The notes: generated by a model not told the origin, from the letters alone. 64,000 nucleotides of DNA from Eustoma russellianum (GCA_036186865.1 AP025040.1:14039536-14103535), one strand, 5' to 3'; counted from the stretch's first letter, positions 1 through 11,696 are shown. Numbers and translations are program-made.

Positions 1-1586
1 GTGGCGCGTGGGGCCCACGCGGGGCCCCTGACGGCGCGTCCGGACACGTGATGACGTGTCCACCTCCAAAAGTTGCGTCGCGTTATAGCGAGTCCAACGC
101 AACTGGTTTGAGGTCAATCAGAGTTCAAACGAAAATTTTATGGAGGTTAGAAGGAAATAGAAAAAAAATAAAAAAAATAAAATACTGTTGGACCGGCCAG
201 GCTGCCGGACCGGACCGGATGGCCAGCGGACCGGACCAGGTAGCAGGCCTGCCCAAGCCAAAAAATAAAAAAAAATCTGGAAATTAATTTCTGAAATGAA
301 TAAATAATAAATAATTAATTAAAATTAGTTTAAAATTCCAGAAGAATATATTTAATTATCAGAAAATTCTAAATAAATTCCAGAAAATATAAAAGGTAAA
401 ATTAAATTATTTTCATTTAATTTCTGAAATTCGGTAAATGTAAGTAATTAAAAATAATTAGTAATAAATAGAATTAAATAAGAGAAAATTAGAAGAAAAT
501 TCTAGAAAATTAATACAAGCTAAGGAAAAATAAAGGGAATGCTAAATAACCACTCTCCAATATTCGTAAATTTTATGAAACCAAATATTGAGTGCCGGAG
601 ATTGTGAGGATGGGCGTACGGGCCCCAGACGACTAGTGTTGAGTGCCGGAGTTGGTGAGGATGGGCGTACGGGCCCCAGGCGATTTTGTTATTGCATTCA
701 TGGCACGTGCATTGCATTGGGAGTAGGCTGAGATGTACGGATCTCAGACGCTCGAGTGGAGTGGACCATGGTGTACGGGCCATGAGTATGTGATTATGAT
801 GGATCATGGTGTACGGGCCATGGATACTTGGTTATGGTAGATCGTGGTGTACGGGCCACGTGCATCGGTTGGGGTGGATCTTGGTGTACGGGCCACGAGC
901 ATCCGCAAGGGTGGATTATAGTGTACGGGCTACAGGCATCCAGTCAATCCCGGGATCATGCATTGCATATAGGTCTAGAGCATATTGCATGACATGATTC
1001 TTGTTGCGTGTGACACGTTATTTGAGCATGCATCACGTACTTGCGCATTTTTATGTGGAGTGCTTTACTTACCGCATTTACTTTATCTTATGCATGTTCT
1101 CTTATATTTATGTGATATGTGTTATATCATGTTTATGTGCTATGTGGTTATATCATTTCAGTATGTATGTTTTGTATTTGTTTGAGGCGGGCATCTACTG
1201 GGTGATTTCTGTCACTCACCCCTACTTCCCAGGTGAGCCGGATGAGGACTATGAGCACATCTTCATTGAGGACGGGACGGACATAACAGAGTGGGCTGGT
1301 TGAGAGCTGCAGCTAGGATATGAGGGGACTCTGCAGCTGTTTTGTTCTTATTTATACTTTGAGGATTTTCCACATACTACTTTACTATTTTTATTCCCAG
1401 AATTTTTATTTAGCAATGTAATGACGGTTATTGGAGGTTAATGTATGTTATAGTTTACGTTTCCGCGAAAAATTTCTACGTCATTTTTTGACAAGTAAGA
1501 GATTGATTCGACGCTTTGTATTCTCCTTAGTGAGATACGGCGGGTGCACTGTTCCCGATGTTAGGGCTCGGGAGCGGGGCGCTACA
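1..1586 (+). repeat. Gypsy-type LTR, left end outside window
   Basis: No coding frame is recognisable here. The stretch ends in a GC-rich block finishing GGGGCGCTACA, which resembles the 3' ends of LTRs from plant chromoviral gypsy elements (Del/Tekay-like). The sequence immediately after it matches the interior of the Copia-1 right LTR (near 9700), so this LTR interrupts the Copia-1 left LTR. The first 280 bases are GC-rich, the next 250 very AT-rich, and 590-960 holds internal subrepeats. Whether it is a solo LTR or the 3' LTR of a full element cannot be told, because the window starts inside it. The gypsy assignment rests on end structure and context only. Confidence 0.55.
590..960 (+). 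repeat. Diverged tandem subrepeats with GTACGGGCC core
   Basis: About eight imperfect units of roughly 35-60 bases each carry a core like GTGTACGGGCCA, near 612, 664, 732, 770, 808, 846, 882 and 920. Between cores the sequence is of the type GGATCATGG or GGATCTTGG. Subrepeats of this kind are common inside plant gypsy LTRs. No coding potential is seen. Confidence 0.6.
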
Positions 1587-1924
1587 GACGTGGCTGAGCA
1601 AACATGAAGATGAACTGAACTGAAATGACAAAAGACTACTACCGGGTACAAGTGATGGAATCATAATGAAGATGATGAGTTGAAGTGACGAAGCGAAGCA
1701 TGAGCTACAACACTTAGTCATGTAAATACTTTAGGAACTATATTGTATATATGACCGAGCTGAACTGGTAACTAGCCGTTACCATTGTAAACATTAGGAA
1801 TCACTATAGATAAACAGTAATCACTGCAAGTGGTAAATAGTTCCGTTAGGCAGAACAACACCCCTATAAAAAGGACACTACCCTGTAAATTCTTGAATGA
1901 AAGAAAATTCTTTCAATATCAACA
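1587..1924 (+). repeat. Copia-1 left (5') LTR, 3' portion only
   Basis: This matches the last two thirds of the right LTR at 9542-10063, with scattered substitutions and small indels, and ends ...TATCAACA directly before the primer-binding site. The missing first part corresponds to about the first 160 bases of the right LTR. It contains the TATA-like CTATAAAAAGG at about 1864. The divergence from the right copy is readily visible by eye, so the insertion is old. Confidence 0.85.
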
Positions 1925-1937
1925 TGGTATTAGAGCT
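1925..1937 (+). promoter_or_regulatory. Copia-1 primer-binding site
   Basis: TGGTATTAGAGCT starts immediately after the LTR. It matches the usual copia site complementary to the 3' end of initiator tRNA-Met (TGGTATCAGAGC) with one C-to-T change. Confidence 0.85.
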
Positions 1938-2004
1938 AATCTGATTCTCAATTGCTGTTTTTTTCTCTACTCTGTTTTCTGCAAATTCGTAAAAACCATT
2001 CAAA

Positions 2005-2911
2005 ATGTCTACTCCCTTCAGCCCTGCTGAATATACGGAGGCCACCTCCATTTCTGATCAAGCATTAGGGGTGATACGTGTTCCTCAACTCACTGATGAT
2101 TCCTCCATTGTCATCACCACGATAAAATTAATGGGATAACTATCTTTCTTGGTCTCGAGGGCTAGAGATGTTTATTACTGGCAAAGGCAAGGAATAATAC
2201 CTATATGAGACGGTTCTTGTTTTATCTGAATCTGATGCAAACTTTCAATTATGGAAGTCTGAAAACAATATGATTATGTCCTGGTTGATACGTTCTATGT
2301 AGCCGGACATTTCATACGATTTCAGATGTACAATACTGCAGCAAAAATCTGGCCTGCAGTCAAGGAGATGTATTCCAAGTAGGACAACATCTCAGAATTA
2401 TATTTCATGAGCTTAAAAAAAGGTAATCTGGCTATCCACAAATATTATACACTATTGACCAAGGCGTGACAATAGATTGATTCCTTTGAAGCACATCAGT
2501 GGTCTTGTGTCACTGGTGCTGGACTTTATAAAGAGATAACAGAAAGGAGGTGAGTTTTTCGTTTCCTGACTGGACTGAGCCCAGAATTCGACAGTGTCCG
2601 AAGTCGGATTCTGAGTATCAACCACAGCTGACCTTGAAGGTTGCCTTTGCAGAAATCAAACACGAAGAAAGCCGAAAAAGGTCATGATGGGAGGATCTTC
2701 AACTTTGGAGTCCTCTGCTCCGCACACGGAACAATTAGTGGAAGCGTCCGTGCTGGCTGTTAAACGACACTTTACCTCTGATGGGGGCAAATTGTGCAAG
2801 TACTGCAAGAAAGAAGGCCATACAGTCGATGACTGTTGGAAGCTGCAGGAAAAGCTGGTCCGAGAAGAGAGACCACCTCTGAAGACCAGCAATGCACCCT
2901 GTAGGCCATAA
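2005..2911 (+). pseudogene. gag: Copia-1 gag remnant
   Basis: A start codon at 2005 opens a short frame that is soon stopped. Gag-like peptides follow in different frames. The clearest part is near 2790-2840, where a zinc knuckle of the form CX2CX4HX4C is intact (CKYCKKEGHTVDDC). In the family, Gag forms the particle and binds RNA through this knuckle. Multiple stops and shifts make this non-functional. Confidence 0.75.
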
Positions 2912-3108
2912 CCAAGGCCATTCACTACTGGACAAAGTGTTTCACATCAAGTCAGCAGCACAACTCAACTTGGCGCAGCTCAGGAAATCACTACCCACCT
3001 CAGCTCCACCCAAGTGGCTGAAGCCGAGGTCCTTACAAAGAATCATATTTCCACTCTGATCAATTTGCTGAATCGATAAGGTGGTCGAGCTGATTCACAC
3101 TAAGATAC

Positions 3109-3402
3109 ATGGCGAGCTATGTCCAGCCGAGTTCCAACAGTTCTTGGATCATTGACTCTAGGGCAACTGATCATATGAAAAGTAATGGTAACCTTCTAAA
3201 TTCTTATTCTATGTTTATAATACCCAAGAAAGTTAAAATTGCAAATAGATTTTCCTTAGAAGTTGTTGGAATAGGCTTAGCTATGATCAATAAAATTCTT
3301 TTAAAAGATGTCCTGGATGTCCCTAGTTTAAGCTTAAACCTTTTATCAGTTAGTAAACTCACTAGGGATAATAATTGCATAGATTGTTTCTCATCCACAT
3401 AA
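3109..3402 (+). pseudogene. Copia-1 protease remnant
   Basis: The frame contains SWIIDSRATDHM, corresponding to the aspartic protease active site that is normally D-S/T-G-A in copia elements. The glycine is arginine here, which should abolish activity. It is followed by the usual downstream block ending in LDVPSLSLNLLSVSKLT. The frame stops at 3402, and the linker to integrase continues after a shift. Confidence 0.8.
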
Positions 3403-3531
3403 TGTTGTTTTCAGGAAACCAAAATGAAGGGGATGATTGGCAGTGATAGGAACATAGCAGGGCTGTACGTACTAGAATCAGACAACAGAGCCTTAATTAG
3501 CACAACCGAGCTACACAATGACTAGAAAGAT

Positions 3532-4264
3532 TTGCACCCTAGAACTATTTGTATATGGGAATTTTTGCTATGGCATGACAGACTAGGTCATCCTAATTTT
3601 GTATATCTTAAACGTTTAATGCCAAAATTATTCACCTCGACTGATCTTGAAAAACTTACTTGTGAGACTTGCCAATTAGCCAAACATACTAAACAAAGTT
3701 ATCCTGCAAAATTATATAAGTCATCAGCACCATTTAATCTTGTCCATTCCGACGTATGTGGATCACCTAGAAAATTTAATATCAATGGTGCAAGATGATT
3801 CAAAACGTTCGTAGATGATCACACTAGAGTAACATGGGTCTACTTATTAAAAAATAAAAGTGATGTAGGACAAACTATTATGATGTACATCTCACTTGTT
3901 AAAAAAATCAGTTCGGCTGCACCATCAAAACGCTGAGGTCAGATAATAGGGCTGAATACTTAGATAAAACAATTCAAAAATTTATGATAAAAAATGACAT
4001 ATACCACCAAACATCTTGTACATATATCCCTCAACAAGTTGGTGTAGCCTAGAGAAAAAAATAGACATTTGTTTGAATTGACTAGATCCATTATGTTCAA
4101 AATGAATGTACCCAAACAATACTGGGGTGAGGCCCTACTTATTGCCACTTACTTAATAAATGAAATGCCATCTAGAACTTTGTCATTTAAAACTCTTAGA
4201 GAAATACTTGTTAAGCACTACCCACACACCAGCCTACTTTCAAAGCTGCCCTCTAGGCTGTTCG
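3532..4264 (+). pseudogene. Copia-1 integrase, N-terminal and core part
   Basis: The pre-integrase HHCC zinc domain is visible (LWHDRLGHPNFVYLKRLMP, then CETCQLAKHTK). The core starts at HSDVCG with the first catalytic Asp, and LRSDNRAEY near 3945 carries the second. A stop lies near 3797. The codon at 4050-4052, where the third catalytic residue (Glu of the NGVAERKN-type motif) belongs, is TAG. The gene is then cut by a solo LTR at 4265. Integrase inserts the cDNA into the genome; this copy is dead. Confidence 0.85.
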
Positions 4265-5556
4265 TGTAGAGAAAAAGGGGTTTGAGTGATTTTCAAATAC
4301 ATGATTTAAATGTGCACAAAAACGAGCATAAGATAAAACGTGCATAAGATATACATGTATGCATGATACATTGCTATTACTTGCCTTGTATAGTTCATAT
4401 ATTATGTTGCCGTACTAACAAGCCATGAAGCTACAAAGCTTACATCAAATGGCAAACATTTGTTGTGTTTATACTATTTTCAGGTGCCACCATGAATGAA
4501 CTAAACTAGTTCATTAAGTGAAGTACTTAGTTAATTAAACTAAGTAGTTCATTAAAGGAAGCAACATTTGGAAAAGGCACAAAGGCAACAAGGCTAAGGA
4601 AGGAAAGTTTTCTCCTCCTCCCCATCTTTATTATACACGCCCCATACACATATATTATACATATTTTCAGATTTTTTGAAAAAGGCACATACACATGTAT
4701 TCCAACGTACTACCGACACGTTATATATTCTACGTACGTACGTTAACGTCACACCACTATACTTAACTCATATTTATGAGTATATTCAGGTCTTATATCA
4801 TATGATATAAGATATGGTGATGACAAATTAAATACGACACGATAAAAGGTTCTAAACCGAAAATTGTCGTATCGGGCGAATACCGAAACTTCGCCAACGT
4901 GTCACGTACTTGCCATAAATAAATGGCCAGCCCCTATACTTCAAAAAGTGATAAAAATTTCGTGCACATGACCATATGTTCAGCCAAAAATACTTTCCAT
5001 GTTGGCACACAGATATCACCCCACATTAAGGCCAAAATGTGAAGATTCCAAGTTTAATTTTGTCACATGTTAATGGTACCACTTTAGACCAGCCAAGTGC
5101 TGAGATTTATAGTATATATTATATATATTATGTATAACATAATATATATAACATGTGCAAAAGTTGGAATTTAAATTAGAGAAAAATCGGGTAATCGATA
5201 AATATCGAAAATTCGGTTTTCTACGCACATAACATGGAACGTTTTTCTTGTACATCATGTGACACGTATCTAGGCACTTTTTACATATGATATACATCTT
5301 AAAGTGTTCTAGAAAATTAAATTAAGGGCTGATTGGAATATTACATGTGTGTATTATTAAAGGTGCACTATTTTACAAAGTTAGCAAAAATAAATTTCAG
5401 CACATGTTACACATCATATAACGTTACATACAGCTGAGTTGGAGCACATGTGGAGCTTTGTTGGCATATTGATTGGTCAAGAATCAATCATACATTGTTG
5501 GTGACATAAAGGAAGGAGCTACACAAGGTAACATTTCAAACAATGTCACATTTGTA

Positions 5557-5583
5557 ACACATGCTGAAAATTTCAGCATGTGT
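5557..5583. repeat. LTR palindrome 1
   Basis: An inverted repeat with 13-base arms (ACACATGCTGAAA and its reverse complement) lies around a single central A. The same motif recurs at 5716 and 5901 and three times in the sister LTR. Confidence 0.85.
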
Positions 5584-5715
5584 GCATTAACATGGGCGAT
5601 TTTCTCACCTTAATGGCTCATATTTTGTGTCTTGATTAAGATGGATTAATTATAAGACAATTTGGAAGTGTTTTAAATATTTTATGGAATAAAGAAAGTG
5701 ATATTCTTGGATATC

Positions 5716-5742
5716 ACACATGCTGAAAATTTCAGCATGTGT
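5716..5742. repeat. LTR palindrome 2
   Basis: This copy is identical to the palindrome at 5557, 159 bases downstream of it. Confidence 0.85.
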
Positions 5743-5900
5743 GCAATGCATCTAGGCGTTTTTAAGGCCTTATTAGTGACTAATTTTTATTCCATGAAAG
5801 ATGACAATATTTCATACTAAATGGTGATTGAATTATCATTTGATTTCTTGGATTAAATCAATGCAAAATAGGCAATATTTTGAACAAAAAGTGAATGTTA

Positions 5901-5924
5901 CACATGCTGAAATTTCAGCATGTG
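5901..5924. repeat. LTR palindrome 3
   Basis: A perfect even palindrome with 12-base arms (CACATGCTGAAA and its complement) and no spacer. Confidence 0.85.
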
Positions 5925-7326
5925 CAAGAGACATAATGGCCGAAATTTTCATCATATTTTGGAGAAAATTGTCTTGCTTAATTTATGTGATGATCTTGTG
6001 AATTATGACAATTATTTTATGATGATTTTGGCACATGTATTAAGTGTTATTCTCATATTTTCCTAGTCATCAAATGATGACAACATTCAACCAATCATAA
6101 AGTGTCAAGTAAGCAAAGGTTAAATGATCATCCAATAAGAAGGTGCCAAGTAAGCAAGATCATGTCACAATGATGCTACACATTCTCCCAAGGACTTAGA
6201 AGACAATTTTCAAGAGGGGGAGAGCACCAAGGGGTCGGCCATAATGTGATAAAAAGAAGAAAGAAGAGCAAAACAAAAATAAGAACAAGAGTTGCACATT
6301 CAAAGATCAAAAGTGTTCTAGCCTTCTTCTTCTACATTCTCCTTCTTTCTTTCTTCTTGAAAGCCTATTGTATTCATATCTTTCAATCTTGAATAGGCTT
6401 GTATTAGACCACCACATATTGCACATTTTTGTAAAAGATTGATCAAGGTGTGATCAATCTTCAATCTTGCAAGGTGGTGGTGTTCGTGCGAATTGTATTG
6501 AACATACAAGGTTTGTAAAGGGTTGGAGTTGGTGTGTAACTCCATCAACCCTGTGGTAAGGTGTTTTTGAGTTGTGTGATTAGTGTGAACCAAGGAAGGT
6601 GTTCCTTAAAGACTGGAGTAGGTTGTTGATAACCGAACCATTATAAAATTCTTGGTGTCATTTACTTTCAGCACTGATTTTCTGTTTTAGCACTGTTTAC
6701 TGTTTTTAATCACATTTGTAAAAATAGTAAACGAATTTCAAAAATTACGAAACTTTCAGAAAACATAGCCACACGTTCTAGGGTTCTTTTGGCACAAGTT
6801 TCAACCCTTTTGGACAAGTATAAGTTATCCAAACGTCCAAAGTTCTGAGACTAGTACAGTCTGATTTTCAGGCTTGCAAAGGTTGAGACTTTGATCGTAT
6901 TTGACTAACTTCCCAAAAGAATTTTTCAAAACTGTTTCAACCCATTTAAATAAAACTTATAAGGGGTTAGTCTTTAAATTTTCAGAGCATTTGGAGTTGT
7001 GTACAAATAGGAATTAATTTTTCAAATCAGTGTATCGTTTCTGGCAGATTTGCGCAATCTGACCACCAACGATTTTTCAAGGGGTTAGAGGTTGAATTTT
7101 AATCTGAAATTTTTAGGAGATACTCATAACATCTGAGTCTAAGTTCTCTCCAAATTTCATAATTTTTGAAGACCTGTAACCTAGTTTTAAAAACGTTTTA
7201 AAACTGGTCCTGAAAACAGAAACTATTTTCAGAAGTTAGGTTTTTGGTTCAAAACAATTTTAAAAACCAAATTTTCCGCACCCATTATTCAACCCCCCCT
7301 TCTAGTGGTGCCTTGCAGATTCTACA

Positions 7327-7558
7327 GTTCGGATGCATAACACATGTATATGTTTATTCTAGCCTTAAGGGAAAACTGGATCCTAGGTCAGTTAAGTGCA
7401 TTTTCTTAGGACACTCAAACTCACAAAAGGGTTATAAGTGTTACTGTACTGCAAGTAAAAGAATGTTTGTGCCACTTGATGTTACTTTCAATGAAAAACA
7501 TGCATTTTACAAATCTTTAACTGAAGGAAAAGACTTAACTCCTAATGAGTATTGAAGA
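7327..7558 (+). pseudogene. Copia-1 integrase, C-terminal part
   Basis: The integrase reading resumes after the solo LTR. LKGKLDPRSVKCIFLGHSNSQKGYKCY is the conserved block after the copia integrase core (the family motif reads K-x-D-x-R-x-x-x-x-x-F-L-G-Y). The frame ends at 7555. About 400 bases of low coding content follow before RT. Confidence 0.8.
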
Positions 7559-7979
7559 ACAGTTGATAGTACTCAGCGAGCTTAATTTTAGAAACTCTGC
7601 CGGGTGTCGAACTCAATCGAGCTGCACATAGCAGCTCGGCAACCTAATGCCTCAGGTTGGCATGATCAATTTCCAACCTAGAATTGATCTTCCATTAATT
7701 TGCAATGATCAGTAAGACTACGGAAGAGATGGCCGACCTGATATCTATGAGCAAATGCAGGGAAATTCAGAAGATAAACTTTAGAATAAACCACATAATA
7801 TGAATATTAAACTAACATAGATAACAGACCTATAGCTCCAAGGAAAGGAATAAGAGAATGCACAAAGAATCTCATATGCACCAAATATCCCATTGAAGAA
7901 TACGTGTCATATAATAAGTCGAATCCTAACTTTAAAACATTCATGTTTCACTTGATAATAAGAACATTCCTAACAGTAT

Positions 7980-8880
7980 ACAAGAGGCACTTAGCCGACC
8001 TGAGTGGGAAAAGACCGTGTATGAAGAAATAGATGCCTTAAAGAAAAATCAAACTTGAAAACTAACTGTGTATAAAGAAATAGATGCCTTAGAGAAAAGT
8101 CAAACTTGAAAACTAACTCCCAGCTCGGCCATGATAAGACCAGTAGGACGTAGATGGATATTCACTATTAAATACAATAATAATGGAACTGTGAATAAAT
8201 AGAAGGTAAGATTAGTAGCCAAAGGATTCATCAGACATACAGAATAGATTACTTAGATACATTTGCCCCTGTTGCTAAACTAAATACCATAAGAGTAATT
8301 TTCTCTATAGCAGTTAACCTTGACCGGAAACTGCACCAACTTGATGTAAAAAATGCCTTCCTAAATGGAGACTTGACGAGGAAGTTTACATGTGTATACC
8401 ACCAGGATTCAATAACAAAACAAATAAAGATAAGGTCTGTAAGCTCAGAAAATCATTATACGGGCTAAAACAATCACCTCGAGCCCGGTTTCAAATCTTC
8501 ACTAAAACCATGAGTGACCTGAAATTTAATTAAGCCCATAGTGACTATAAACTATTCACCAATATTTCACCTTAGGGAGAGCTAACCGTCCTGATAATAT
8601 ATGTAGATGATATCATAATAACTAGGAGTGATAAACAGGGGATAGTCACAACAATTTGAAATGAAAAATCTAGGTAAATTAAGATATTTCTTAGGAATGG
8701 AAATCGCAAAGAACAAAGATGGACTGTATATATCTAAGAGAAAATACATACTTGACCTGCTCAAAGAAACTGGTATGCTCGGATGCAGACCAACAATCAC
8801 TCCTGTTGAACCCGGATACACACCTAGAGATTATTGGGATAAAACCCAAACAAATAAACAAGTTATCAAAAACTAGTTGG
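7980..8880 (+). pseudogene. Copia-1 reverse transcriptase remnant
   Basis: Pieces in several frames match copia RT: the start block near 7985 (EALSRPEWEKTV-like), QLDVKNAFLNGD near 8340, KSLYGLKQSPRA near 8450-8485, the catalytic LIIYVDDIII at about 8590-8620, and EMKNLGKLRYFLGMEIAKNKDGLYISKRKYILDLL at 8661-8770. There is a short near-duplication at 8020-8110 (EEIDALKKNQT and EEIDALEKSQT). Frameshifts and stops make it non-functional. Confidence 0.85.
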
Positions 8881-8884
8881 AAAA

Positions 8885-9508
8885 TTAATCTACTTATCTC
8901 ACACTAGGCCCGACATTTACTACACACTAATCTTTGTATCACAGTTTATGCACAGTCCTACTAATGGGCACCTCCAAGCTGCATTTAGAATTCTCAGGTA
9001 CCTCAAGAATGCACCAAGATAGGAACTGTATTTCAGGAAGAATCTAGACCAAAATATCAAGATATATACAAATGCAGACCGAGCTAGATGCAAAACTGAC
9101 CTACGATTGACAACTGGCTATAGAACCTTCTTATGGTGCAACCTAGATACATGGCGGAGCAAGAAACAACCAGTTGTGTCAAGAAGCAGTGCAAAAGCAG
9201 AGCTGACAGTACTTGCATTAGGAATCTACGAAGGCATTTGGATCAAAAGAGTTCTGGAAGATCTTCACGTCAAGGCAAGACTACCCATGAACATCTTTTG
9301 TGATAGTGTCTTTGCCATACGTATGACAGAAAATCCAATTCAACATGATAAATCAAAACATGTAGAAATAGATAGTCACTTTATCCGTGAAAAAATTGAA
9401 GAGAATGAGGTCAGCATACAGTATATTTCCACAAAGAATCAAATAGAAGATATCTTTAACCAAACCAGTATCAACAAAAGTTTTTCAATAATTAGTGTCC
9501 AAGCTTAA
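8885..9508 (+). pseudogene. Copia-1 RNase H remnant
   Basis: The region includes a TRPDI-like segment and then an open stretch from 9107 with WRSKKQPVVSRSSAKAELTVLA, FCDSVFAIRMTENPIQHDKSKHVEIDSHFIREKI and the C-terminal DQL-like block. These are the copia RNase H motifs. The usual S-S-T/A-E-A-E triad reads SSAKAEL here. Confidence 0.85.
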
Positions 9509-9528
9509 GTGTATAAATATATACAACT

Positions 9529-9541
9529 AAGCTTGAGGGAG
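9529..9541 (+). promoter_or_regulatory. Copia-1 polypurine tract
   Basis: AAGCTTGAGGGAG lies directly before the TG of the right LTR at 9542, the expected place for plus-strand DNA priming. Confidence 0.75.
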
Positions 9542-10063
9542 TGTATAGAAATAAAGCTCAATCGAGGTGAACTCACATGAGGTGAATCAAGCTCAGCCGA
9601 GGTGCACCGACCGACCTGCACAGAGCACTTGCTGAGCTGAAGGAAAGGGAGTAACTGAAGTCAACTTGCCGAGCTGAGGTGAAGATAGGAGTGAAGGGGC
9701 TGAGCAAACATGAAGATGAACTGAGCTGAAGTGACAAAAGACTACTAACGGGCTCAAGTAATCGAAGCTAGAATGAAGATCCTAACTGAGGTGACAAAGC
9801 GGAGCATCAGTCAAGCAGCAAAGCAGAACTACAACACTTAATCATGTAAATACTTTAGGAACTATATTGTACACATGGTCGAGCTGAACTGGTAACTAGC
9901 CGTTACCATAGTTAAACATTAGGAATCATTGTAGATAAACATTAACTACTATGCAAGTGGTAAAATAGTTCCGTTACGCAAAAAAAAACATCCCTATAAA
10001 AGCGACACTACCCTGTAAATTCTTCCTTAACTTGAATGAATGAAAATTCTTTTAATATCAACA
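9542..10063 (+). repeat. Copia-1 right (3') LTR
   Basis: This 522-bp LTR begins TGTATAGAAA after the polypurine tract and ends TATCAACA. Its 3' part matches 1592-1924. A TATA-like CTATAAAAGCG lies at about 9993. No target duplication can be checked, because the left end of the element is outside the window. Confidence 0.88.
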
Positions 10064-10263
10064 AGTCGAGCTCGAATGTCGGAAAAATACTATTGAACCG
10101 ATAAATTTAAAGGTTTTTGTGTTTAGTTAGCTTCAATATAAGCAGACTTCAAAAAAGGGAAAAAAAAAAAAGAGACAAACTTCAATACACGCAACTTTTC
10201 TTCTGGGCAGGAAGGTAGTTATTTACGAAGAAATGTTTGAACCGAAATTCCGGCCGTTGGAAG

Positions 10264-10800
10264 TAGGCCTGTCAAAACTTACCAGATATCGGACATCCGA
10301 ATTTGAATTCGGCTGTCCGAATCGAATATGGTAAGAGCTGTACATTCGTTTCACCGTATTCGAATTCGTATCCGAATAGTATTAGAAAAACAAATACGAA
10401 TATGGTATAGTTATTACCGTATCCGAATATCCGTATCCGAATAGATATTTTTAAAATTAAATAAAAATATATAATAAAATATATAATAATCTATAAAAAA
10501 TATGTAAAAATATTTATTTTTTAAATTTAAAAAAATATATATGAAAATATGTATACCACTGTTGTAAATTTGCTGATTTCGAATTCGGATATCCGGATTC
10601 GGATATTCGAACAAATTTGAAATAGATATAATACGGATTCGGATATCCGGCACCGAATTCGAATCCGAACAAATTCGAATTCGGATGACTTCCTAAATAT
10701 CCGTCCGAATTCGGATACGAATTCGGATATAGTTAGACAAAAACGAATTCGAATACGGATACTGTGTTACCGTATTCGTTTTATCCGTTTGACATCCCTA
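10264..10800. mobile_element. hAT-type MITE
   Basis: This non-coding 537-bp element is flanked by a perfect 8-bp duplication GTTGGAAG (10256-10263 and 10801-10808). The ends are inverted: the left begins TAGGCCTGTCAAA, and the complement of the right begins TAGGGATGTCAAA. The subterminal regions are packed with variants of TCCGAATTCGAAT and CGGATATCCG on both strands, around an AT-rich core (10440-10560). An 8-bp TSD with such ends fits the hAT superfamily. It encodes no transposase. Confidence 0.88.
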
Positions 10801-10808
10801 GTTGGAAG

Positions 10809-11696
10809 TCTCATCTCTGTAAATTTGGTGTGTTAACACTCATTAGTTGAAGCAAACATGTTAACTTTTTTATGTTACGTGTATTAATGAAACGAGGCGA
10901 GAATGTGGTAAAACATACACCTTTTGCATCCATCCTTCTTTTACTTGTCTAGATAAGAAATGTCACAGATGAAATGCACAAAACTTTTTATTTATCTTAT
11001 TTTGGAGGGAAAAAAAAGCAGTTGTGCCAAAGGTGGGTTAATTCAGTTGGTAATATATGTTCACCTTATCTTTTAAAGATTAAAGTTTGAAATTCATTTG
11101 AACTACTTTGCTTAGTAGACGATATGTAATTTAACATTATGTACGTTGAGGGTATGTATATCTTGATGTAGACTGGAGGAGTATTTCACCAGTTAAACTT
11201 TTCAAAAAATTAAACACTGCTCCTCATATTCTAATTTCATATGTTCAATGTGTCTAAACTGTTTTTTTTCTTTTCATTTTCATAAAAGCCAATGTGTTTA
11301 AACTATTAAAAAAAAAGGAGAGAGAGAAGATCCAGTTGGCTATGGAAAGTGAATGTATTTACTCTTTAAGAAAAGTTACTATATTATGTACGTGTCATAT
11401 TAAATACTCACCGCCAGAAGATTAAAATGAAAGACAGATTTGTAATCTTTTTTTTTTTGGGTGGCAGATGTTCGACGTATGACTAGTCAGGTTTATGATT
11501 GTCTCGCTACCATTTCATTTCGTTTTGCTTTAAACTTTTGATAGAAAAATTCTGTGTTGGTTTTACATTCCCGTCTTTAAAACTGTATGCACGATTTATC
11601 TTTATTTTGTATAATATGACAGCTATTCTAAAATAAACGATGTTGAAAAAGTATCTTTATAGTTTCTACTAAATACTGGCAAAATGCTTTTTTTTT
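10809..11696. other. Unannotated AT-rich spacer
   Basis: I see no gene, clear repeat or transposon end in this stretch beyond short homopolymers such as the T-run near 11450. Confidence 0.6.

Larger units (their letters stand above)
4265..7326 (+). mobile_element. Solo LTR of SIRE-like copia family
   Basis: The sequence begins TGTAGAGAAAAAGG and ends GATTCTACA, and is flanked by perfect 5-bp duplications GTTCG (4260-4264 and 7327-7331). It matches, in opposite orientation, the 3078-bp LTR at 16573-19650. No internal region or second LTR is present, so this is a solo LTR, as left by recombination between the two LTRs of a full element. It is unusually long (3062 bp), has no convincing reading frame and carries three palindromes of one family. 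Confidence 0.92.
1587..10063 (+). mobile_element. Copia-1: decayed Ty1/copia element, interrupted twice
   Basis: The order is left LTR remnant (1587-1924), primer-binding site, gag, protease, integrase, reverse transcriptase, RNase H, polypurine tract and right LTR (9542-10063), which is the Ty1/copia order. A gypsy-like LTR removed or displaced the first part of the left LTR, and a 3.06-kb solo LTR splits the integrase at 4265-7326. The reading frames hold many stops and shifts, so the element cannot encode its own proteins. It is the only copia element in the window on the plus strand. Confidence 0.9.
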
